From Cellulosimicrobium arenosum (GTDB lineage Bacteria > Actinomycetota > Actinomycetes > Actinomycetales > Cellulomonadaceae): a stretch of DNA of 64,000 nucleotides. Numbering within the stretch: the stretch's first letter is position 1; each line of letters opens with the position of its first letter. The translations under genes were made by a program, and so were the position numbers. The notes under the pieces are model-generated. The model saw only the letters and a list, made by a program, of their open reading frames with translations, did not search any database and was not told where the DNA came from. The DNA is taken from the NCBI RefSeq assembly GCF_014837295.1, contig NZ_JACYHB010000005.1, positions 1-64,000 of the forward strand. The letters are read 5' to 3'. Shown one piece after another: positions 1 to 7,954 of the stretch.

Positions 1-3000
1 TCCGACGTCGACGAGCACGACAAGGCGCTCGTCACGGCCAACCTCGACGCGGGGACCTTCCGGTTCGTCTCTGACGAGCCGGGTTCGTACGACCTGACGT
101 ACCAGGTCACCGACGGCCCGAACGCGACGACGGGTCTGGTGCGGGTCGACGTGACCTCGCCGGACGACGCGTCCGGGGCGCCGGTCGTGGTGACGGACAC
201 CGCGATGCTGCCCACCGGGGGCAAGACCCTGGTCGACGTGCTCGCCAACGACACCGACCCCGCGGGCGGGGTGCTCGTGGTGCAGTCGGTCCAGGTCCCC
301 GACGACGCCGGCGTCTCGGTCGCGGTCCTCGCCCACCAGATGCTGCGCATCACCGAGATCCGGCGCCTCGACGGGCCGGTGACGATCGGGTACACCGTGT
401 CCAACGGCACCGAGACGTCGACGGGACAGGTGCGCGTCGTGCCCGTACCGGCCCCGACGAAGCTGCAGCCGCCGAACGCGGCCGCCGACTCGGTCACCGT
501 CCACACCGGCGACGTCGTGACGATCCCCGTCCTGCGCAACGACACCCACCCCGACGGGCTCGAGCTGTCCCTGCAGGGTGAGCTCGAGCAGGAGGTGGAA
601 CCCACGCTCGGCGAGGCGTTCGTGTCCGAGGACACGCTGCGGTTCAAGGCCCTGTCGGAGTCGGGCACGGCACACGCGATCTACCGGGTGCGCGACGTCA
701 ACGGGCAGGAGGACTCGGCGCAGGTCACGATCCACGTCCGGGACGGGCAGGAGAACGAGCCACCGCAGCCTCGCGACGTCGAGGCACGCGTCCTGTCCGG
801 GGCTTCGACCCGCGTGGACGTTCCCGTCCACGGCATCGACCCCGACGGGGACTCCGTCCTGGTGACGGGTGTCGCGTCCGCACCGAGCAAGGGGACGGCG
901 CGGATCGTCGACGGGTACCTCGAGTACACGGCGTCGAAGAACGCGGTCGGTCTCGACACGTTCACGTACACGGTGCTCGACGCGCGCGGTGCGACGGCGA
1001 CCGGGGCGGTGCGGGTCGGGATCTCGAAGCCCGCCGACCAGAACCAGTCACCGGTCGCGGTCGACGACGAGGTCACGGTCCGCCCTGACCGCACCGTCGC
1101 GATCGCGGCGCTGCGCAACGACACCGACCCCGACGGCGACCAGATCGCGCTCGTACCCTCCGAGCTCGACGACTCCCAGGGCATGGACCCCGAGGTCGTC
1201 GGCGACCGCGTCGTGGTGACCACCCCGGCCGACGAAGGCGCCTACACGTTCTACTACGCGATCCAGGACACCTACGGCGCCCGCGGATCCGGAGCGATCA
1301 CGGTGGACGTCGCCGACGACGCCCCCCTGCTGCCCCCGGTCGCGCGCGACGACGCCGTGCAGGTCGAGGACATCCTCGGCGAGACGCAGGTCCCGGTCGC
1401 GGTCCTCGACAACGACGACGACCCCGACGGTGCCGCGAGCGATCTCACCGTCACGGCGGACGCGGAGACCGCCACCGTCGACGACGAGGGCCGACTCGTG
1501 GTCACGCTGACCGAGCAGCGCCAGGTCCTCACCTACACGGTGACGGACGTGGACGGGCTGACGGCCAAGGCCTTCGTCAAGGTCCCGGGCCTGACCGACC
1601 AGGCACCCACGTTGCGCCCGGGGACCTCGCTCGAGGTCCAGGCCGGGGATTCGCTCGACATCGACATCACCGACCACGTGCTCGTGGTCGACGGTCGCAC
1701 GCCACGGCTGACGACGGAGGACGCGGTCACGGCGACCGAGGGCGCACGCGAGGTCACGTCCGTCACCGCGATCACGTACACCCCGAAGGCCGACTACCAC
1801 GGCCCTGCGGCGGTGTCGTTCGAGGTCACCGACGGTTCCGGCCCGGACGACCCGGAGGGCAGCACGTCGCTGCTGACCATCCCGATCACGGTCCTGCCGC
1901 CGGAGAACCTGCCGCCCGAGGTGCAGGACCCGACGCTCGAGGTCGCAGCCGGCGAGGAAGCCTCGGTCGATCTCGCCCGCTTCGCGACCGACCCCGACGA
2001 CGACTCCCTCGCCTTCCGGGCGACCGGTCAGGCCCAGGGCGTCACGACGAGCCTCGAGGGCTCGACCCTGCACGCCCAGGCCACGCCCGAGACGCCGAAG
2101 GGCACCGTCGTGCAGGTCCCGATCAGCGTGACGGACGCCCAGAACCCGCCCGTCGAGGCCACCGCCCGTCTCACCGTGGTCGCCTCCACGCGTCCGCTCG
2201 CCCGTGCCAACGACGACAGCGTCGACGACGCCCACCAGGGCAGCCAGACCTCAGTCCCCGTCCTGGCGAACGACTCCAACCCCTTCCCCGAGACCCCGCT
2301 GACCCTGACCCAGGCCACCGTGGAGACCGGTCAGGGGTCCGCTTCCGTGGCAGGAGACCAGGTCTCGGTCACCCCGCGCGACGACTACGTGGGCGTGATG
2401 GTCGTGCGCTACCGCGTCCAGGACGCGACGAAGGATCCGGACCGCGAGGTCGAGGGCCGCGTCCAGCTCACCGTGCTCGGCAAGCCCGAGGCGCCCGCGA
2501 CCCCGGAGGTCGAGGAGGTCCGCTCCGAGACCGTCGTGCTGTCCTGGGACCCGCCGAACAACAACGGCGCCGACATCACCGCCTACACCGTGGCTTCCCA
2601 GAACGGGTACACCAAGGAGTGCGGGACCACGACCTGCACCCTGGACGGGCTGACCAACGACGTCGAGTACACCTTCACCGTGCTCGCGACCAACGACGTC
2701 GGCGACGGACCGAAGTCCCCGCCGTCGCCCGTCGCGCGACCGGACCAGAAGCCCGACCCGCCCGCCGCACCCTCCCTCGAATTCGGAGACAAGGCCCTGA
2801 CCGTCTCCTGGACCAACAAGACCTACACCGACCGGTCCCCGATCGACTGCGTCAACCTGCGCATCTCCCCGGCACCGTCGGGTGGTGCGACGGACAAGAC
2901 GTGCGTGACGGGCACCTCCACCACGTGGGACGGCCTGACCAACGGCCAGGCCTACACGGTCCAGGTCCAGGCCGAGAACGACGCCCCGGACCCCTCCGAC

Positions 3001-4191
3001 TGGGGCGATGCGTCCGCGGCGGAGACCCCCGCGGGCAAGCCTGCCGCGCCCGCGAAGCCGAACGCGCGACGGACGTCGATCGGGACCACGTCGCAGATGG
3101 AGGTGTCCTGGGCCGCGCCGAGCTCGAACGGTGCCGCGATCTCGTCGTACACGATCGAGGTCCTCCAGGGCGGCTCTGCCGTCAAGACCGTGACCGCCGG
3201 CGGCGGGGCGACGTCCACGACCATCGGCGTCGCAGCCGACACGACGGGCTACACGTTCCGGGTGCGCGCGCACAACAAGGCGACGGACAAGTTCGGGAAC
3301 GCCGAGTACTCGCCCGCCTCGAACCCGGTGCGGGCGTTCGCCACGCCGGGCGCGGTCTCGAACCTGAGCGCCGACGCAACCGGGAAGAACGGGCAGATCC
3401 AGCTCGCGTTCGGCGCCGCGTCCGGCAAGGGTGTCAAGGCCGAGGAGATCACCTACGAGTACAACGCCGGCGGCGGCTGGCAGAAGCTCGGTGCGAACAA
3501 GATCGTGGGCGGGCTGACGAACGGCACGAGCTACACGATCGCGGTGCGCGCGGTGGCAGGTGTCGACGGCGCCAACGAAGCAGGCCAGGGCACGAACGCC
3601 AACGGCGAGAAGCCGTACGGCCCGATCCCGGCGCCCACCGTCTCCGCGACAGGTGGCAAGGAGTCGGTGTCGTTCAGCTGGTCCACGTCGGGCAACGGGC
3701 GCGGCTACTCGGTGTCCGTGACCGGCGCCACGACCTCGAGCGCCACGTCGGGCTCGAAGACGGTGAGCGCCGGGTTCTCCGACACCAAGAAGATCTGCGT
3801 CAAGGTCACGCCGACAGAGGGCGCGGCCAAGGAGAAGTGCGCCTCGGCCACGTCGGACAAGAAGCCCGAGCCGGTGCTCCGGGCGTACGTGGGCTCGAAG
3901 CACCAGTCGAGCACCTGCAGCAACGCGTCGTGCGCGATCGTCGACCTCTCGATCTCCGGCGCGACGCCGAACACCACCTTCACCGCGTCCTGCTGGACGA
4001 GCCACAACGGCGATCACATGTTCGAGGGGACCAAGACCTACTCCTACGACCGCCAGAATCGGACGCTGAAGACGGACGGGAACGGGAACTTCCCGCGGAC
4101 CCAGATGTGGTGCCACTACGGGCAGCCCGGGGCGCAGGTCTGGATCAAGACGAACAAGTTCGGCAACTCGCGCAGCGTCACCTGGGGATGA
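1..4191 (+). CDS. Ig-like/fibronectin type III repeat surface protein, 5' end missing
   Basis: The frame is open from the first base and runs to a TGA at 4189-4191, so the start lies outside the window and about 1396 residues are visible. The first ~820 residues are tandem cadherin/Ig-like bacterial repeats, each opening with an acidic A-x-D-D/N-D-T-D-P motif typical of calcium-binding extracellular repeats. From about residue 827 follow three or four fibronectin type III domains, with the usual Pro-rich start, W-x-x-P and Y-x-V/F-x-V strands, then a ~130-residue Cys-containing C-terminal domain. No membrane segment or sorting signal is visible at the C-terminus. Similar giant proteins sit in actinobacterial loci beside MoxR/DUF58 genes (family knowledge); that neighbourhood would be left of the window. 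It is probably an exported adhesin or scaffold. The binding partner is unknown. Confidence 0.85.
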   Translation, partial: SDVDEHDKALVTANLDAGTFRFVSDEPGSYDLTYQVTDGPNATTGLVRVDVTSPDDASGAPVVVTDTAMLPTGGKTLVDVLANDTDPAGGVLVVQSVQVPDDAGVSVAVLAHQMLRITEIRRLDGPVTIGYTVSNGTETSTGQVRVVPVPAPTKLQPPNAAADSVTVHTGDVVTIPVLRNDTHPDGLELSLQGELEQEVEPTLGEAFVSEDTLRFKALSESGTAHAIYRVRDVNGQEDSAQVTIHVRDGQENEPPQPRDVEARVLSGASTRVDVPVHGIDPDGDSVLVTGVASAPSKGTARIVDGYLEYTASKNAVGLDTFTYTVLDARGATATGAVRVGISKPADQNQSPVAVDDEVTVRPDRTVAIAALRNDTDPDGDQIALVPSELDDSQGMDPEVVGDRVVVTTPADEGAYTFYYAIQDTYGARGSGAITVDVADDAPLLPPVARDDAVQVEDILGETQVPVAVLDNDDDPDGAASDLTVTADAETATVDDEGRLVVTLTEQRQVLTYTVTDVDGLTAKAFVKVPGLTDQAPTLRPGTSLEVQAGDSLDIDITDHVLVVDGRTPRLTTEDAVTATEGAREVTSVTAITYTPKADYHGPAAVSFEVTDGSGPDDPEGSTSLLTIPITVLPPENLPPEVQDPTLEVAAGEEASVDLARFATDPDDDSLAFRATGQAQGVTTSLEGSTLHAQATPETPKGTVVQVPISVTDAQNPPVEATARLTVVASTRPLARANDDSVDDAHQGSQTSVPVLANDSNPFPETPLTLTQATVETGQGSASVAGDQVSVTPRDDYVGVMVVRYRVQDATKDPDREVEGRVQLTVLGKPEAPATPEVEEVRSETVVLSWDPPNNNGADITAYTVASQNGYTKECGTTTCTLDGLTNDVEYTFTVLATNDVGDGPKSPPSPVARPDQKPDPPAAPSLEFGDKALTVSWTNKTYTDRSPIDCVNLRISPAPSGGATDKTCVTGTSTTWDGLTNGQAYTVQVQAENDAPDPSDWGDASAAETPAGKPAAPAKPNARRTSIGTTSQMEVSWAAPSSNGAAISSYTIEVLQGGSAVKTVTAGGGATSTTIGVAADTTGYTFRVRAHNKATDKFGNAEYSPASNPVRAFATPGAVSNLSADATGKNGQIQLAFGAASGKGVKAEEITYEYNAGGGWQKLGANKIVGGLTNGTSYTIAVRAVAGVDGANEAGQGTNANGEKPYGPIPAPTVSATGGKESVSFSWSTSGNGRGYSVSVTGATTSSATSGSKTVSAGFSDTKKICVKVTPTEGAAKEKCASATSDKKPEPVLRAYVGSKHQSSTCSNASCAIVDLSISGATPNTTFTASCWTSHNGDHMFEGTKTYSYDRQNRTLKTDGNGNFPRTQMWCHYGQPGAQVWIKTNKFGNSRSVTWG

Positions 4192-4225
4192 CACCGACCG
4201 GCCGCCCGTTCTGCTCAGTGGCGGG

Positions 4226-5005
4226 TCACCAGGTCTCGAGCGTCTGTGCCATCTGCCAGAACCGGATCTCGTGCCGGCAGCTCAGCTCGAACGCACGCTC
4301 CATGCGCGCCCGCTCGGCCTCGCCGGCGTCGGCGGCGAGCGCGTCGATCCGGCCGCGCAGGTCTGCGAGGGTCTCCTCGGTGCGCTCGGCGGCGTAGAAC
4401 TCCCACCACCCCGCGAGCGGGTGGTCGTCCGCGACCGTCGACGCACCGTCCGCACCGACCGGGCGCTCGGCGAGCCAGAACCGGCGCGCCGACCAGATGT
4501 AGGTCCACGGGCACGGCAAGAGCGAGGCCAGGAGCACGCCGAGCGAGTCGTGACCGCACGCGAGCATGTGGTCGATGTACGCCTGGGCGCTCGGCGCGAG
4601 ACGGTTCGTCTGCGCCTCGGCGTACGGCACGCCGAGGAACTCGCACATCGCGTGGTGGGCGTGGGACTCGTCGTCGAGCAGGAACCCGGCCTTGTCGTGG
4701 AACCAGCCCGCCCAGTCGCGGTCCGGCGCGAGGGACATACCGAGCCCGTAGCAGCGCAGGTACGCGGTGAGGTACTGGTGGTCCTGTCCGACGTAGTGCC
4801 GGACGGCGTCCCGAGCGACCGTCCCGTCCCGCAGCCCGGCGAGGAACGGGTGGTCGTAGAACTCGGCGAACAGGTGCGCGTACCGGCGACCCAGGTCGGC
4901 CGTGAAGCCCACCTCGTCGGCGGCGACGAGAACCCTGGGACCGCTCGTGCTGGTGGCCGCGGTCGTGGTGGGGTCGGTCAGGGTGATGGCAGCAGGCGTC
5001 GTCAT
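4226..5005 (-). CDS. tenA: TenA family protein (aminopyrimidine aminohydrolase / thiaminase II)
   Basis: TenA proteins hydrolyse aminomethyl-pyrimidine breakdown products of thiamine so that the pyrimidine can be salvaged. The family signature is present: HPF at about residues 52-54, a Q-D-x-x-Y-L stretch at 74-79, the LPCPW motif with the catalytic Cys near 165, and a C-terminal helix with a conserved Glu. Length (259 aa) is a little above the usual ~220 because of a Thr/Ala-rich N-terminal tail. I chose the ATG at 5003-5005: the GGAGG on the minus strand is 9 nt upstream of it but only 3 nt from the alternative GTG at 5009-5011. The gene stands alone behind a TPP riboswitch, which supports a thiamine-salvage role. 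It converges on the surface-protein gene. Confidence 0.93.
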   Translation of the reverse strand: MTTPAAITLTDPTTTAATSTSGPRVLVAADEVGFTADLGRRYAHLFAEFYDHPFLAGLRDGTVARDAVRHYVGQDHQYLTAYLRCYGLGMSLAPDRDWAGWFHDKAGFLLDDESHAHHAMCEFLGVPYAEAQTNRLAPSAQAYIDHMLACGHDSLGVLLASLLPCPWTYIWSARRFWLAERPVGADGASTVADDHPLAGWWEFYAAERTEETLADLRGRIDALAADAGEAERARMERAFELSCRHEIRFWQMAQTLETW

Positions 5006-5010
5006 GCCCA

Positions 5011-5128
5011 CGTTCCTCCGCTCGTGCTAGCGAGATCAGGTTCGACGGGTCCGAGCGGCCTTCCCGCTCGTCTCAGTCCCGACGCCCCTGTCGTGCGTGC
5101 ACGACCCGGGCGGGACACCCCGCGTGGT
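5011..5128 (-). promoter_or_regulatory. TPP riboswitch (THI element) upstream of tenA
   Basis: Read on the minus strand, the leader holds the conserved THI-box pieces in order: a GGGGTG segment near 5119-5124, CTGAGA at about 5071-5076, then ACCCGTCGAACCTGATC and the closing GGAGGAA that merges with the ribosome binding site of tenA. Overlap of the last helix with the Shine-Dalgarno sequence suggests translational control by thiamine pyrophosphate. Confidence 0.93.
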
Positions 5129-5195
5129 TCACCGGCACCCTAGCAGCGGCGGCGCCCGGCGCGCGGTGGCCGCCACCGGGGTAGACGATGGGCAG

Positions 5196-5558
5196 GTGTT
5201 CACGAGCCTGTTCCCGATACTCACCGTGAGCGACGTCGAGCGGTCGCTCGGGTTCTACCGCGACCTGCTGGGGGGCACGGTGGAGTACGCCTTCCCGCCG
5301 GACGGCACCCCGGTCTACGTGAGCGTGCTCGTGGGCTCGTCACCGCTCGGCGTCGGGCTCGACGACGGGTTCTCCCCCGGCGGGGTCGGTGCCACCACGC
5401 TCTGGGTGTACGTCGACGACTGCGAGCGCGCCGTGGAGCACCTCGCGGCCGCGGGGGTGCACGTGCTCGATCCGCCGGCCGACCAGCCGTGGGGCGAGCG
5501 TGTCGCACGGGTGCAGGACCCGGACGGCAACGTCGTCGTCCTCGGCCAGCGACAGTAG
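5196..5558 (+). CDS. VOC superfamily (glyoxalase/bleomycin-resistance-like) protein
   Basis: This is a 120-aa single-module VOC protein, the normal length for the family. It shows the opening strand L-x-V-x-D-x-x-R-S-L-x-F-Y-R-D-L-L-G, the central V-Y-V-D-D-C segment, and the closing V-x-D-P-D-G-N-V-V-x-L-G strand with conserved D-P-D-G-N. Family members bind a metal and act on small electrophilic or aromatic substrates or bind them; the substrate here cannot be told. I use the GTG at 5196 because upstream in-frame codons run into the tenA riboswitch and lack VOC homology. No strong ribosome binding site is visible. The gene is divergent from tenA. Confidence 0.75.
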   Translation: MFTSLFPILTVSDVERSLGFYRDLLGGTVEYAFPPDGTPVYVSVLVGSSPLGVGLDDGFSPGGVGATTLWVYVDDCERAVEHLAAAGVHVLDPPADQPWGERVARVQDPDGNVVVLGQRQ

Positions 5559-5605
5559 CCGATCCCCGTGCCCGGACCGGGCTTCTCGTGGTCCTGGGCG
5601 TCGGA

Positions 5606-5998
5606 TCAGGAGTCGCGAAGCACCGTGTCGATCAGCCAGAAGCTCCGGATCCGCTCCCGAGTGGTCGGGTCCAGGCGCCGACGGGGGCTCGTGGACCCGC
5701 TCGCATGCACCCGCAGCCAGACCCGGACGTCGGCTGCGTTGGCGTGGATCTCCCGAGCGAACTCGTCGACCGTGGGCCATCCGGACGGGGGTGTTCGGAC
5801 CTGCGGGCCGATACGTGCCGCGTGCAGGTCCTCTCCCAGTGCCATCGCCTCGGCCGGGCTCCCGAACCCACCGATCCGCCCGGCCATCACCTCGGGCTTG
5901 ACCAGGCACCACTCGTCGCCCCGCCGCACGACGGAGTACGTGCCGTAGATCGTCTGGGCGACGTAGTCGTCGCCCCTTGCCCCCCAGCAAAGCCTCAT
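5606..5998 (-). CDS. hypothetical protein, 130 aa
   Basis: I do not recognise this protein. It has a plausible folded N-terminal half (Y-x-T-Y-S-V-V-R-R-G-D-E-W-C-L-V-K pattern, residues ~18-34) and a helical C-terminal half ending in a region that resembles a small DNA-binding or helix-turn-helix-like segment (WPTVDEFAREIHANAADVRVWLR, described here only by its first and last residues W72-R94). Codon use fits the neighbours. No signal peptide or membrane segment is seen. It converges on the VOC gene and has no obvious operon partner. A ribosome binding site is not evident, so the start is tentative. Confidence 0.55.
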   Translation of the reverse strand: MRLCWGARGDDYVAQTIYGTYSVVRRGDEWCLVKPEVMAGRIGGFGSPAEAMALGEDLHAARIGPQVRTPPSGWPTVDEFAREIHANAADVRVWLRVHASGSTSPRRRLDPTTRERIRSFWLIDTVLRDS

Positions 5999-6113
5999 GA
6001 GGACACTTTAGACAGGAGAGCGGTGAACTTTCAGCGTCAGGTCGGCAGAAGTGCCTGATCGTCACCTGATCGTTAACTGAACGTCTGTCCAGTCCCGGTG
6101 GCACGCGGCGCTG

Positions 6114-6187
6114 TGCCCCCACCGGGACTCGAACCCGGACCACGCCGGGTTTAAGCCGGCTGCCTCTGCCAGTTGGGCCATGGGGGC
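6114..6187 (-). tRNA. tRNA with anticodon UAA (reads UUA/Leu) but a class I short variable arm
   Basis: Folding the minus strand by eye gives a complete cloverleaf of 74 nt. It has a perfect 7-bp acceptor (GCCCCCA with TGGGGGC, discriminator A at 6114), a 3-bp D stem, a perfect 5-bp anticodon stem GCCGG/CCGGC around loop CTTAAAC, a 5-nt variable region, and a T stem CCGGG/CCCGG with loop TTCGAGT. Positions 34-36 read TAA. CCA is not encoded. Bacterial leucine tRNAs normally carry a long class II variable arm; this one does not, so its charging identity is uncertain. Confidence 0.88.
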
Positions 6188-6211
6188 GCGGGCCCGAATC
6201 TACCCGCTGCG

Positions 6212-6252
6212 CGACGAGGGGCGAGGTGCTGTACGCACCTCGCCCCTCGTCG
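6212..6252 (-). terminator. hairpin terminator after ndh
   Basis: A perfect 17-bp inverted repeat (6212-6228 with 6236-6252) encloses a 7-nt loop just beyond the stop of the NADH dehydrogenase gene. There is no long U-tract, as is common for actinobacterial terminators. Confidence 0.75.
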
Positions 6253-6285
6253 TCGGGCAGCGGGCAGCCGGACGCCGCCGCAGCG

Positions 6286-7854
6286 TCAGGAGGTCTTGCC
6301 GGCCGGCGTCTTCTCGTCCGACTCGATCGAGGCGGTCCCGGACTCGGCGCTGGCCGCGGAACCCTGCGCGGACTGCTCGACCGCGCCGGCGTCCTTCTTC
6401 GGAGGGACGGACGCCTGGCGGAACTCGGCGCGCGGGTCGTGCAGGGAGCCGAGCGAGACGAGCTCGCGTCCCATGAGGAACTGGCCGATCCACCCGATGA
6501 AGATGCGGATCTTGCGGTTCCCCGTCGGCATCGCGAGCACGTGGTAGCTGCGGTGCATCAACCATGCGGGGACCCCACGGAGCTTGAACACGCCGAACAG
6601 CTCGGCGACGCCCTTGTACAGGCCGAGCGACGCGACCGTACCGACGCTCTTGTGGCGGTACTCGACGGGCTCGTCGCTGTGCAGCTCGAGCGCGAGGTTG
6701 TCGGCCAGGCGGTTCGCCTGACGGATCGCGTGCTGGGCGTTCGGCGGGCAGAACTTGCCCGGGTTGAGGACGTCCGGGACGGCGGCGCAGTCGCCGGCCG
6801 ACCAGGCGTTCGGGACGAGGTTGCCCTCCGCGTCCTCGACCTGCAGCGTGGGCCGCACGGTGAGCCGGCCCATCTTGTCGGTCGGGAGGTCCGACGCGTC
6901 CTTGATGACCGGGTTCGCCTTGACGCCGGCGGTCCACACGACGGTGTCGGAGTCGAACTCGACCCCGGTGGACGTGACGACGTGCCCGCCCTCGCAGGAC
7001 GACAGGAACGTGCTGAGGTGGAACTCGATGCCACGCTTCTTCAGCTCGTCGAGCGCGTACCCCGCCATGGGCTCGCTCAGCTCGGGAAGGATGCGACCGG
7101 CGCCCTCGATCATGACGAAGCGCAGGTCGCTCTCCTCGATCGTGGCGTAGTTGCGCGTGGCGTACCGGGCCATGTCCTCGATCTCGGCGAGCGCCTCGAT
7201 GCCCGCGAACCCGCCGCCGACGAACGTGAACGTCAGCATGCGGCGCCGCAGCGCCTCGTCCCACGTGGACGACGCGACGTCCATCCGGTTCAGGACGTGG
7301 TTGCGGACCGCGATGGCCTCCTCCACGTTCTTGAAGCCGATCGCGGTCTCCGCGAGCCCGGGGATGGGCAGCGTGCGCGACACGGAGCCGAGACCGACGA
7401 TCAGGTGGTCGTAGGTGACCGAGTAGTCGTCGCCCTCCTCCGGGCGGATGGTGACGCTGCGCCGCCCGTGGTCGATCGCGACGACCTTGCCCTGCAGCAC
7501 GTCGATGCCCTTGAGCGCACGGCGGTGCGGAGCGACGACGTCGCGCCCGTCGATCGAGCCCGCCGCCGCCTCGGGCAGGAACGGGGCATAGGTCATGTAC
7601 GGACGCGGGTCCACGACGACGATCGCCGCCTCGCGGCGACCGAGCTTCTTGCGCAGCCGGCGCGCCGCGTACAGGCCCACCGAACCGCCACCGAGCACGA
7701 CGACGCGCGGCACCTTGCGGGGCCGCGGCGAGGCCGCGCGGGGGCCGACCGTCGTCGCCGTCGAGGGCGACGACGCGACGTGCGCCGCCGCCGACGTCGA
7801 TCCGTTCGGCGCGTCCTGGGCATGGCTGACCGAGGTCAGGTCATTCTGAGGCAT
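6286..7854 (-). CDS. ndh: type II NADH dehydrogenase (NDH-2), FAD-dependent
   Basis: NDH-2 oxidises NADH and reduces membrane quinone without pumping protons. The 522-aa product has the FAD-binding G-G-G-S-V-G at residues 55-60, the NADH-binding F-V-G-G-G-F-A-G-I-E at 211-220, the second FAD motif S-A-G-D-C-A-A-V-P-D at 352-361, and the P-P-x-A-Q-H-A-x-R-Q segment typical of this family. Its C-terminal amphipathic helices (R-x-F-I-G-W-I-G-Q-F-L-M-G region) fit peripheral membrane attachment. The first ~45 residues are a low-complexity Ala/Ser/Pro extension not needed by the fold. The ATG at 7854 lies about 14 nt from an AGGAG, so a downstream start is possible. Monocistronic, with its own terminator. 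Confidence 0.93.
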   Translation of the reverse strand: MPQNDLTSVSHAQDAPNGSTSAAAHVASSPSTATTVGPRAASPRPRKVPRVVVLGGGSVGLYAARRLRKKLGRREAAIVVVDPRPYMTYAPFLPEAAAGSIDGRDVVAPHRRALKGIDVLQGKVVAIDHGRRSVTIRPEEGDDYSVTYDHLIVGLGSVSRTLPIPGLAETAIGFKNVEEAIAVRNHVLNRMDVASSTWDEALRRRMLTFTFVGGGFAGIEALAEIEDMARYATRNYATIEESDLRFVMIEGAGRILPELSEPMAGYALDELKKRGIEFHLSTFLSSCEGGHVVTSTGVEFDSDTVVWTAGVKANPVIKDASDLPTDKMGRLTVRPTLQVEDAEGNLVPNAWSAGDCAAVPDVLNPGKFCPPNAQHAIRQANRLADNLALELHSDEPVEYRHKSVGTVASLGLYKGVAELFGVFKLRGVPAWLMHRSYHVLAMPTGNRKIRIFIGWIGQFLMGRELVSLGSLHDPRAEFRQASVPPKKDAGAVEQSAQGSAASAESGTASIESDEKTPAGKTS

Positions 7855-7954
7855 GGTTCCAGAGTATTACTCCTGAGGGCATGGGCACGCCGAAGCGTCC
7901 GCCCAGCGGGCGTGACGCGCGGCACTGCGACGGTCCCGGGAGCGACGTCGCAGG

